Shown here: positions 1 through 6,515 of the stretch, piece after piece | How the letters are laid out: each line of letters begins with the position of its first letter | How positions within the stretch are numbered: position 1 is the first letter of the stretch | Assembly (NCBI RefSeq): GCF_000331775.1 | Contig: NZ_CAPJ01000379.1 | Span: forward strand, 1 to 6,585 | DNA length: 6,585 bases | Direction of reading: 5' to 3' | Source: Xanthomonas translucens pv. translucens DSM 18974 | GTDB taxonomy: Bacteria; Pseudomonadota; Gammaproteobacteria; Xanthomonadales; Xanthomonadaceae | The notes under the pieces: model-generated | What the model was told of the DNA's origin: nothing | Database searches by the model: none | The model's input: the letters and a program-made list of their open reading frames with translations, nothing else | Program-made: the position numbers and the translations under genes

Positions 1-2
1 AG

Positions 3-1037
3 CGCGGCGATGAGCGCGGCCGGGCGCCGATCCAGACTGCGCGCGGCCTGCGCCGCGCCGGCACGCTGCTGCACGGCGCTCGCCTGCCGCTGGCGATCAC
101 CGTGGCCTTGTTCGTGGCCATGCTCGGCGCCGGCGGCGTGCTCTACGACGGCTTCCTGTCGCCGCAGGTGTTCGCCAATCTGCTGATCGACAACGCCTTC
201 CTGTGCATCGCCGCGGTCGGCATGACCTTCGTGATCCTGAGCGGCGGTATCGACCTGTCGGTGGGCGCGGTGATCGCCTTCACCACGGTGCTGTCGGCGT
301 CGCTGGTGCAGCGCCATGGCTGGTCGCCGCTGGCGGCGATCCCGCTGCTGCTGCTGCTCGGGGCGCTGTTCGGCGCGTTTATGGGTACGCTGATCCAGCG
401 CTACCGGCTGCAGCCGTTCGTGGTGACCCTGGCCGGCATGTTCCTGGCGCGCGGCGCCAGCTACCTGATCAGCGTCGATTCGATCCCGATCGACGATGCG
501 CTGTACGTGGCCATCGCCCAGTTCCGCGTGCCGATCGGCGCCGGCGCCTCGCTGTCGATCGGCGCGCTGATCGCGCTGGCCACGGTGGCGCTGGGCATGT
601 GGCTGGCGCACTGCACGCGCTTCGGCCGCTGCGTGTACGCGCTGGGCGGCAGCGAGGCCTCGGCGCGGCTGATGGGCCTGCCGGTGGCTGCCACCCAGGT
701 CAAGGTCTACGCCTTCAGCGGGTTCTGTTCGGCGCTGGCCGGGGTGGTGTGCACGTTCTACATGCTGTCCGGCTACAGCCTGCATGCGCTGGGCCTGGAA
801 CTGGATGCGATCGCCGCGGTGGTGATCGGCGGCACCTTGCTCGCCGGCGGCAGCGGCTATGTGATCGGCACGCTGTTCGGTGTGCTGATCCTGGGAGTGA
901 TCCAGACCTTGATCGTGTTCGACGGCACGCTCAGCTCGTGGTGGACGCGCATTGTGATCGGCGCGCTGCTGCTGCTGTTCTGCCTGCTGCAGCGGTTGTT
1001 GACCCGGCGCACGCCGGATGCGGGAGCGGACCCATGA
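3..1037 (+). CDS. yjfF: YjfF-type sugar ABC transporter permease (5' end unresolved)
   Basis: This is an inner-membrane permease of the BPD_transp_2 (ribose/galactofuranose) class. It matches, from memory, E. coli YjfF, which with YtfQ, YtfR and YtfT imports D-galactofuranose. Numbered from the GTG at 102 (311 residues), it has GGIDLSVG at 48-55, the cytoplasmic coupling-loop segment ALGGSEASARLMG at 180-192, GLELDAIAAVVIGGTLL at 231-247 and FDGTLSSWWT at 273-282, all typical of YjfF, with about eight to ten hydrophobic helices. The GTG at 102 is a poor start: it lacks a Shine-Dalgarno sequence and cuts the first helix, and homology to YjfF (LPLAIT) continues upstream to about base 84 in the same frame. 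That frame stays open to the window edge without an ATG, GTG or TTG. The stop overlaps the next gene's start (ATGA, 1034-1037). Partner subunits presumably lie to the left. Family call very sure; start unsure. Confidence 0.9.
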   Translation, partial: RGDERGRAPIQTARGLRRAGTLLHGARLPLAITVALFVAMLGAGGVLYDGFLSPQVFANLLIDNAFLCIAAVGMTFVILSGGIDLSVGAVIAFTTVLSASLVQRHGWSPLAAIPLLLLLGALFGAFMGTLIQRYRLQPFVVTLAGMFLARGASYLISVDSIPIDDALYVAIAQFRVPIGAGASLSIGALIALATVALGMWLAHCTRFGRCVYALGGSEASARLMGLPVAATQVKVYAFSGFCSALAGVVCTFYMLSGYSLHALGLELDAIAAVVIGGTLLAGGSGYVIGTLFGVLILGVIQTLIVFDGTLSSWWTRIVIGALLLLFCLLQRLLTRRTPDAGADP

Positions 1038-2980
1038 CGGAGCATGAAGACTCAGGCCTGGCCTGCACACGCCGCGATTTCCTGCACTACGGCGGCGCCT
1101 CGCTGGCTGCGCTGGGCCTGTTGACGCAGGGCGAGGCAGCATCGGCCGCCATGCCTGAGCAGCCGAAGCGGCAGCCGGTCGTGCAACTGCGCGAGCAACC
1201 GTTCGCGCTGGGCCAGGTGCAATTGCTCGACGGCCCGTTCCTGCAGGCGCGCGAGCGCAACCGCCGCTACCTGATGTCGATTCCCAATGCGCGCCTGCTG
1301 CACAACTTTCGGCTTGTCGCGGGCCTTTCCTCGGATGCCGAACCGCTGGGCGGTTGGGAATCGCCTAAGTGCGAACTGCGCGGGCATTTCGCCGGGGGGC
1401 ATTACCTGTCCGCCTGCGCACTGCTGTACGCCGCCACTAGCGATGCCGCATTGAAGGACAAGGCCGATGCGCTGGTCGCCGAACTGGCGCGTTGCCAGCG
1501 CCAGGACGGTTATCTCGGTGCCTATCCGGCCGCGTTCTACGCGCGGCTGCGCCGCGGCGAGGACGTGTGGGTGCCGCTCTACACCGCGCACAAGATCCTG
1601 GCCGGGCATCTGGACATGGCCCGCCATGCCGGCAACGCCCAGGCGCTGCGCAGCGCGCAGCGCTTCGCCGACTGGCTGGGCGCGTGGATGGACGGCTGCG
1701 ACGACGCACAGTGGCAGCACATCCTCGGCGTGGAGTTCGGCGGCGTGCAAGAGTCGCTGCTCGAGCTATACCTGCTCAGCGGCGACCCCAAGTACCAGCG
1801 CTGGGCCGCGCGCTACGCGCAACCTGCGCTGCTTGAGCCGCTGGCGCAGCAGCGCGACGCATTGGCCGGCCTGCACGCCAACACCCAGATCCCGAAGATC
1901 GTCGCTGCCGCGCGCGCCTACGAGATCGGCGGCGAGCCGCGCCAGCGCGACATCGCCGCTTTCTTCTGGCGCACGGTTAGCGGCCACCATGCCTACTGCA
2001 CCGGCGGCACCAGCGACTACGAGCTGTTCGGCAAGCCAGACCACTTCGCCGGGCGCCTGAGCGGGCACAGCCACGAGTGCTGCTGCAGCTACAACATGCT
2101 CAAGCTGACCCGGCACCTGTACACCTGGCAGCCGGACGCGGCGCTGATGGACTACTACGAGCGCGTGCTGTTCAACGCGCGTCTGGGCACCCAGGACGAA
2201 GCCGGCATGCTGATGTATTTCGTGCCGATGGATGCCGGTTACTGGAAGCTCTACAACACGCCGTTCGCCTCGTTCTGGTGCTGCACCGGTACCGGCGTGG
2301 AAGAGTTCGCCAAGAGCAACGACAGCATCTATTTCCGCGACGCTGCCGGCCTCACCGTCAACCTGTTCATCGCCTCGCAGCTGGACTGGCCCGAGCGCGG
2401 CCTGCGCGTGGTGCAGCGCACCCGCTTCCCGCAGCAGGAAGGCACCGCGCTGGAGTTCCAGTGCAAGCGCCCGCAGCAGATGACGCTGCGTCTGCGCATC
2501 CCGTACTGGGCCACCCAGGGCGTGCGCCTGCGCATCAACGGCAAGGCGCAGGCGATAAAAGCGACCCCGGGCAGCTACCTGGCGCTGCAGCGGCGCTTCG
2601 CCGACGGCGACCGCATCGAACTGGATCTGCCGATGGCGCTGCATGCCGCGCCGCTGCCCGACGAACCCAGCCTGCAGGCGATGATGTACGGCCCGCTGGT
2701 GCTGGCTGCGCAACTGGGCAGTGACGGCATCGATCCGGCGCAACTGCACGTGTCCGACCAGCGGCCGTCGTTGAATCGGATCGTCGGCCGCCAGCTGCCG
2801 GCGGTATATTTCGCGCCGGAAAAGCTGTGGGCGCGCAAGCGCGAAGGCCACGAGCAGGTGTTCGAGGCCGATGGCATCCAGGGCCCGATCACCCTGGTGC
2901 CGTTCTACCGCATCGCCCACGAGCGTTATGCGGTCTATTGCCGAGCGAGGCCGGTATGGGAAAAGAATCCGCAGTTCTGA
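1034..2980 (+). CDS. Tat-exported GH127/GH146-type (DUF1680) beta-L-arabinofuranosidase
   Basis: A 648-residue glycosidase expected to release terminal beta-L-arabinofuranose in the periplasm. The start is the ATG in an ATGA overlap with the permease, with GGGAG at 1022-1026 seven bases upstream. The N-terminus is a Tat signal (TRRDFL at 12-17, hydrophobic 20-31, likely cleavage near ASA at 36-38). A predicted (alpha/alpha)6-barrel spans roughly 55-430, then a beta-rich C-terminal part. Active-site candidates come from HypBA1 of Bifidobacterium: TGG...E330-x-F as acid/base; E348-x-C350 and C416-C417 as zinc ligands, with C416 as nucleophile. The surrounding SYNMLKLTRHLY (352-363) and CCTGTGVEE (416-424) resemble the GH146 branch more than the CCPPN pattern I recall for GH127. 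Cysteines 349 and 351 beside the ligand are extra. An internal in-frame extension upstream to 203 is a shadow of the permease. Substrate is inferred; extensin-type or other plant arabinosides are plausible. Confidence 0.9.
   Translation: MTEHEDSGLACTRRDFLHYGGASLAALGLLTQGEAASAAMPEQPKRQPVVQLREQPFALGQVQLLDGPFLQARERNRRYLMSIPNARLLHNFRLVAGLSSDAEPLGGWESPKCELRGHFAGGHYLSACALLYAATSDAALKDKADALVAELARCQRQDGYLGAYPAAFYARLRRGEDVWVPLYTAHKILAGHLDMARHAGNAQALRSAQRFADWLGAWMDGCDDAQWQHILGVEFGGVQESLLELYLLSGDPKYQRWAARYAQPALLEPLAQQRDALAGLHANTQIPKIVAAARAYEIGGEPRQRDIAAFFWRTVSGHHAYCTGGTSDYELFGKPDHFAGRLSGHSHECCCSYNMLKLTRHLYTWQPDAALMDYYERVLFNARLGTQDEAGMLMYFVPMDAGYWKLYNTPFASFWCCTGTGVEEFAKSNDSIYFRDAAGLTVNLFIASQLDWPERGLRVVQRTRFPQQEGTALEFQCKRPQQMTLRLRIPYWATQGVRLRINGKAQAIKATPGSYLALQRRFADGDRIELDLPMALHAAPLPDEPSLQAMMYGPLVLAAQLGSDGIDPAQLHVSDQRPSLNRIVGRQLPAVYFAPEKLWARKREGHEQVFEADGIQGPITLVPFYRIAHERYAVYCRARPVWEKNPQF
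2947..2950 (+). promoter_or_regulatory. Ribosome binding site deciding the GH97 start
   Basis: GAGG lies five bases before ATG 2956 and inside the end of the upstream glycosidase gene. A second, weaker option is AGGG at 2992-2995 before GTG 3001/ATG 3004, which would remove the gene overlap but leave a signal peptide with no positively charged n-region. The upstream site is therefore preferred. Confidence 0.55.
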
Positions 2981-4947
2981 GCCGCTGGCGCAGGGCCTCG
3001 GTGATGATCGCCGCGGCCTGCGCCTTGCTGCTGTGCGCGCTGCCGGCGCTGGCCGCCGAGCGCATGGTCGGCGAAGTGCTCAGCCCGGACGCCACGCTGC
3101 GCGCGCAAGTGAGCGTGGACACGGCCGGCAGCGCGCACTACCGCGTGCTGCGCGACGGGCATGAGGTGCTGTTGCGCTCGCGACTGGGCCTGGTCCGCGA
3201 CGATGCCGATTTCTCCAAGGGCCTGCGCCTGCTCGCGGTGTCGCCGGTCGCGCCGGTGCACGATCGCTACGAACTGCTGACAGGCAAGCGGCGCATCAAC
3301 GAGTACCGCGCCAACCGCCGCGTGTTCTCCTGGCGCGGCGCCAACGGCGAGCGCCTGCAGATCGAATTCCAGGTCTCCGACGACGGCGTCGCGTTCCGCT
3401 ACGCTTTTCCGCAGCGCGACTCGACCATCCGCCAGCTGCGCGAGGACGCCACCACGTTCCGCTTCGCGGCGCAGACGCGCGCCTGGCTGCAGCCGATGTC
3501 GCCCGCCAAGACCGGGTTCGGCAGGACCAATCCCTCGTACGAGGAGTATTACCTGCAGGACATCGGCGTCGGCACGCCGTCGCCGCTCGCGGCCGGCTGG
3601 GTGTATCCGGCCCTGTTCCGCCATGCGGCGGACTGGGTGCTGCTCAGCGAGGGCTCGCTCGGCCGCGGCCATGCCGGCAGCCGCCTGCGCGAGGTCGCCG
3701 ACGTGCCCGGCGAGTACGCGATCGGCATGCCCGATCCGCGCGAGGTGCTGCCCGGCGGCGCCGCCAATCCGCGCTTCGCGCTGCCATGGCGCTCGCCGTG
3801 GCGCATCGTTGCGGTCGGCAGCCTGAAGACCATCGCCGAGTCCACGCTCGGTACCGACCTGGCCGATCCGCCTGCGGTCGCGCCGGTCGCGCCGCCGCAG
3901 CCGGGCAAGGCGGCGTGGAGCTGGCCGCTGCTCGGCGATGGCGCCACCACCTTCGCCGTGCAGAAGCGCTACATCGACTTCGCCGCGCGCATGGGCTGGC
4001 GCTATACCTTGATCGACGCCCTGTGGGACTCGCAGATCGGCGAAGACAGGATGCGCGAGCTGATCGCTTACGCGCGCGGCAAGCAGGTGGCCATCCTGCT
4101 CTGGTACAACTCGGCCGGCAGCTGGAACGACGCGCCACAGACCCCACGCGACCGCATGCTGACCCACGCCAGCCGCATCCGCGAGTTCGCGCGGCTCAAG
4201 GCGATGGGCGTGGCCGGGGTGAAGATCGACTTCTTCGGCGGCGACGGGCAGTCGATGATCGGCTACTACCTGGACATCATGCAGGACGCCGCGCCGTACG
4301 GGCTGATGCTCAACTTCCACGGCGCCACCTTGCCGCGCGGCTGGCAGCGCACCTGGCCCGACCTGATGACGATGGAGGCGGTGCGCGGGCTGGAATTCGC
4401 CACCTTCGAGCAGGTCAACGCCGACCAGGTGCCGGCGCATGCGGCGATGCTGCCGTTCGCGCGCAACGTGTTCGACCCGATGGACTTCACCCCGCTGGCC
4501 CTGGTCAAGCTCAACGACAAGGTGCAGCGTCGCACCACGCCGGGCTTCGAGCTGGCCGAGACGGTGCTGTTCGTGTCCGGCATCCAGCATTACGCCGAGA
4601 CCCCGGAGAATCTGGAGAAAGCCGCGCCGGAGGTGCGCGCGTTGTTGCGCGAATTGCCGGCGGTGTGGGACGACAGCCGCTATGTGGACGGCTATCCCGG
4701 CCGCTTCGCGGTGTTCGCGCGGCGCGGCGGCACGCGTTGGTACGTGGCCGGCATCAACGCCGATGCGCAACCGCGCACGCTGCGCCTGAACCTGGCGGAG
4801 CTGGACGTGGCCGGCCGTGGCGCCCGCCTGATCGCCGATGGCGACGGCCCGCTGGGGCTGGCCAGCCGTCGCATCGAGGTAGGGCCGGCGCAGACCGTGG
4901 ACGTGGCAGTGCCGGCGCGCGGCGGCTTCGTGCTGCAGTTCGACTGA
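2956..4947 (+). CDS. Secreted GH97 glycosidase, retaining alpha-galactosidase/beta-L-arabinopyranosidase type
   Basis: A 663-residue GH97 enzyme, a normal length for the family. I chose ATG 2956: GAGG (2947-2950) sits five bases upstream and it gives a proper Sec signal with a basic n-region (RWRR, 10-13), hydrophobic core (17-32) and ALA cleavage site near 31-33. It overlaps the preceding gene by 25 bases. Expected domains are an N-terminal beta-sandwich (about 36-310), a (beta/alpha)8 barrel (about 311-575) and a C-terminal beta domain. GVKIDFFGGDGQ at 421-432 supplies Asp425, the residue that acts as nucleophile in retaining GH97 enzymes such as BT1871; inverting SusB-type alpha-glucosidases lack it. 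E480 in AVRGLEF lies 55 residues on, the same spacing as I recall for D415/E470 of BT1871. Retaining GH97 includes alpha-galactosidases and beta-L-arabinopyranosidases; the sequence alone does not separate them. Location is periplasmic or outer-membrane side. Confidence 0.92.
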   Translation: MGKESAVLSRWRRASVMIAAACALLLCALPALAAERMVGEVLSPDATLRAQVSVDTAGSAHYRVLRDGHEVLLRSRLGLVRDDADFSKGLRLLAVSPVAPVHDRYELLTGKRRINEYRANRRVFSWRGANGERLQIEFQVSDDGVAFRYAFPQRDSTIRQLREDATTFRFAAQTRAWLQPMSPAKTGFGRTNPSYEEYYLQDIGVGTPSPLAAGWVYPALFRHAADWVLLSEGSLGRGHAGSRLREVADVPGEYAIGMPDPREVLPGGAANPRFALPWRSPWRIVAVGSLKTIAESTLGTDLADPPAVAPVAPPQPGKAAWSWPLLGDGATTFAVQKRYIDFAARMGWRYTLIDALWDSQIGEDRMRELIAYARGKQVAILLWYNSAGSWNDAPQTPRDRMLTHASRIREFARLKAMGVAGVKIDFFGGDGQSMIGYYLDIMQDAAPYGLMLNFHGATLPRGWQRTWPDLMTMEAVRGLEFATFEQVNADQVPAHAAMLPFARNVFDPMDFTPLALVKLNDKVQRRTTPGFELAETVLFVSGIQHYAETPENLEKAAPEVRALLRELPAVWDDSRYVDGYPGRFAVFARRGGTRWYVAGINADAQPRTLRLNLAELDVAGRGARLIADGDGPLGLASRRIEVGPAQTVDVAVPARGGFVLQFD

Positions 4948-4960
4948 GCACGCTCGCCGC

Positions 4961-4981
4961 TGCCGGCGCCGCAGGCCGGCA
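4961..4981 (+). terminator. GC-rich hairpin after GH97, weak terminator candidate
   Basis: TGCCGGC (4961-4967) pairs with GCCGGCA (4975-4981), giving a seven-base stem with a seven-base loop 14 bases after the GH97 stop. No T-run follows, so it does not qualify as a standard intrinsic terminator. It could be a 3'-end stabiliser of the sugar-operon mRNA, or chance in GC-rich DNA. Confidence 0.3.
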
Positions 4982-4991
4982 TGCGCCAGCA

Positions 4992-4997
4992 TAGAAT
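4992..4997 (+). promoter_or_regulatory. Possible -10 element for the GST gene
   Basis: TAGAAT differs from the TATAAT consensus at one base and lies in a short AT-rich patch of an otherwise very GC-rich spacer, 25 bases before ATG 5023. Transcription would begin near 5004. No recognisable -35 is present 17 bases upstream (CCGCAG), so this is tentative. Confidence 0.3.
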
Positions 4998-5010
4998 TGG
5001 TGCTCGCGAC

Positions 5011-5015
5011 AGGAG
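5011..5015 (+). promoter_or_regulatory. Ribosome binding site of the GST gene
   Basis: AGGAG lies seven bases before ATG 5023, a near-ideal Shine-Dalgarno arrangement. It rules against the longer reading from ATG 4981, whose first 14 residues have no counterpart in GstB proteins. Confidence 0.75.
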
Positions 5016-5022
5016 CGCTGCC

Positions 5023-5643
5023 ATGCTGAAGATCTGGGGCCGTCACAATTCGAACAACGTGCGCAAGGTGCTGTGGTGCGCCGAGGAAATCGGCGTGGCC
5101 TATGCATCGATCGAGGCCGGCGGCGCGTTCGGCAAGACCGCCGATCCGGCCTACCGCGCATTGAATCCCAATGGCCTGGTGCCGGCGATCGAGGACGACG
5201 GCCTGGCGCTGTGGGAATCCAACGCCATCGTGCGCTACCTGGCCGCGCGCTATGCGCCGGACACGCTGTATCCGCAGGATCCGGCCGTGCGCGCGCGCGG
5301 CGACAAGTGGATGGACTGGACCACCTCCAGCTTCGCCGGAGCGTTCCGCGATCTGTTCTGGGGCACGCTGCGCACCGCGCCCGAAGCGCGCGACGCGGCC
5401 AGGATCGCCGTGGCGCTGGCGCGATCTGGCCAATTGCTGGGCATGGCCGATGCGGCGCTGGCGCAGCAACCGTGGCTGTCGGGCGCGCAGTTCGCGATGG
5501 GCGACATCCCGCTGGGCAGCTTCGCCTACGCCTGGTTCGAGATGCCGATCGAACGGCCGGCGCTGCCGCATCTGCAGGACTGGTACCGGCGCCTGCAACA
5601 GCGTCCGGCCTACCGCAAGGGCGTGATGACGCCGCTGACCTGA
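5023..5643 (+). CDS. gstB: GstB-like glutathione S-transferase
   Basis: A 206-residue cytosolic glutathione S-transferase, colinear over its full length with E. coli GstB (208 residues, from memory), which conjugates glutathione to small electrophiles and acts on bromoacetate. The thioredoxin-fold N-terminal domain (1-78) starts WGRHNSNNVRKVLW (5-18), the typical GstB active-site loop with Ser10 or Asn11 near the glutathione thiol. NPNGLVPAI (48-56) contains cis-Pro54, and LWESNAIVRYLA (63-74) carries the Glu65-Ser66 pair that binds the gamma-glutamyl group. The all-helical C-terminal domain (about 88-206) includes GDIPLGSFAY (160-169), the N-capping box region, and ends RPAYRKGVMTPLT like GstB. 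Spacing of 75 bases from GH97 and its own ribosome binding site suggest separate expression. A role in the sugar locus is not indicated; a detoxification role is inferred from the family. Confidence 0.93.
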   Translation: MLKIWGRHNSNNVRKVLWCAEEIGVAYASIEAGGAFGKTADPAYRALNPNGLVPAIEDDGLALWESNAIVRYLAARYAPDTLYPQDPAVRARGDKWMDWTTSSFAGAFRDLFWGTLRTAPEARDAARIAVALARSGQLLGMADAALAQQPWLSGAQFAMGDIPLGSFAYAWFEMPIERPALPHLQDWYRRLQQRPAYRKGVMTPLT

Positions 5644-5727
5644 GGATGGTGTGGCCTGCGGCCAGCGTTGCCGCGCCCGTTTCGCTGCAGCGGCCATTCC
5701 GCTCGAGCGTATCCGCTACCTGACGGC

Positions 5728-5733
5728 AAGGAG
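5728..5733 (+). promoter_or_regulatory. Ribosome binding site fixing a TTG start
   Basis: AAGGAG lies eight bases before TTG 5742 and is the strongest Shine-Dalgarno sequence in the window. The next in-frame ATG codons are far inside the protein, after its conserved-looking N-terminal strand, so the TTG is the likely start. Confidence 0.7.
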
Positions 5734-5741
5734 CCGCCACC

Positions 5742-6461
5742 TTGATCGACACCCCGAAAATCGTGCTGTGCATTCCCGGCCCATGGCCGGACCGCCCGGA
5801 TCTGCTCGCGCGCATCGTCCGCGACAGCGGCGGCTATCTGTTCGCCGGGCAGGTTCTGCTGCACACGGAAAGCGGCGACGCCTTCGAACTGCAATACGAG
5901 CCGCGCGACCCGGGCATGGTGGACGCGTTCGCCGCCGCCGGGCCGCATTGGCTCGATTCCGACGACATGGCGCGCATCCACGCGCATGCCTCGGTCGTGT
6001 ACCTGATCGGCGCTGGCGGTTCCCGGGCGCGCGCCGAGGCGATGATGCTGGCGGCCCAAGGGTTGCTGGATGCGGGCGGCCTGGGAGTGAAGGTCGAGAG
6101 CAGCGGCGTCGCGCACGGTCCGGGGGCGTGGCGCCAGCTGTGCGCGGATCTGGCCTTGTTCAGCGCCCATCGTGCGTATGTATCGAACCTCACCGGCGAG
6201 CAGGTGCATTCCTGCGGCATGCACCATTTCGGCATGAAGGACGCGATCGTCGCGGCGCAGGCGGCAGACGACCCGGTCGCGCTGCTGCACACCTTCACCT
6301 GGTATCTGTTCACCGAAGCGCCGCCGATGCGCGAGGGCCACACCTTCGCCGTGGCGGAGGATGCGCCGCGCTACCGGCTCGATGCCGAACCCAGCGCCCA
6401 GTTCCAGCCCGGCGACCTGTTCGCCAATCCCTACGGGCTATGGCGGCTGACGCCGTTGTGA
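5742..6461 (+). CDS. Uncharacterised protein, possibly DUF4261-like
   Basis: A 239-residue soluble protein with no signal peptide or membrane helix. I do not recognise it with certainty; the layout and the segments GGLGVKVESSGVAH (112-125) and HSCGMHHFGMKDA (156-168) recall DUF4261 proteins, whose function is unknown. The N-terminal part (5-60) alternates strands (KIVLCIPGPW; GYLFAGQVLLH; DAFELQYEP), the middle (70-118) reads as strand-helix-strand (ASVVYLIGAGG at 83-93, then an alanine-rich helix), and the C-terminus (180-239) is again strand-rich. Histidines 156, 161 and 162 with Cys158 form a possible metal-binding cluster, but this is speculation. The start is TTG with an excellent Shine-Dalgarno sequence at 5728-5733. 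It follows the GST gene by 98 bases in the same direction, so co-transcription is possible but not shown. Gene reality sure; family unsure. Confidence 0.8.
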   Translation: MIDTPKIVLCIPGPWPDRPDLLARIVRDSGGYLFAGQVLLHTESGDAFELQYEPRDPGMVDAFAAAGPHWLDSDDMARIHAHASVVYLIGAGGSRARAEAMMLAAQGLLDAGGLGVKVESSGVAHGPGAWRQLCADLALFSAHRAYVSNLTGEQVHSCGMHHFGMKDAIVAAQAADDPVALLHTFTWYLFTEAPPMREGHTFAVAEDAPRYRLDAEPSAQFQPGDLFANPYGLWRLTPL

Positions 6462-6491
6462 GGCCGACACTCTCTTCCGTGCAACCGCACC

Positions 6492-6515
6492 TGTAGGAGC
6501 GGCTTCAGCCGCGAC
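6492..6515 (+). repeat. REP-like palindromic element (Xanthomonadaceae type)
   Basis: A 24-base element starts TGTAGGAG, continues with stem GCGGC (6499-6503), loop TTCA plus stem GCCGC, and ends GAC. The conserved GTAGGAG head followed by a short hairpin is the REP/RAYT-mobilised style I recall as dispersed through Xanthomonas and Lysobacter intergenic DNA. It lies 30 bases past the last stop codon. Only one copy is present before the window ends. It may also act as a 3'-end mRNA stabiliser or attenuator; no T-run follows, so it is not a standard terminator. Confidence 0.7.

Noticed and set aside
203..1033. In-frame open extension of the GH127-type gene upstream to 203 (925 codons in total)
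   Set aside because: The added 277 residues are low-complexity Arg/Ala/Gly-rich translation of the permease in the wrong frame; the Tat signal and ribosome binding site define the start at 1034.
1394..1399. Run of six G residues inside the GH127-type gene, as a possible phase-variation tract
   Set aside because: Six bases is short, the frame is intact and the encoded residues fit the protein; expected by chance in DNA this GC-rich.
5652..5664. Small hairpin TGGCC-TGC-GGCCA after the GST stop, as a terminator
   Set aside because: Only a five-base stem with a three-base loop and no T-run.
5683..5692. Ten-base perfect palindrome CGCTGCAGCG in the spacer before the last gene
   Set aside because: Palindromes of this size are common in GC-rich sequence and no promoter elements flank it to suggest an operator.
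2935..5697. A 920-codon open frame on the - strand
   Set aside because: It runs antisense to GH97 and GST, has the Arg/Ala/His/Gln-rich composition of GC-rich shadow frames, and shows no recognisable motif.
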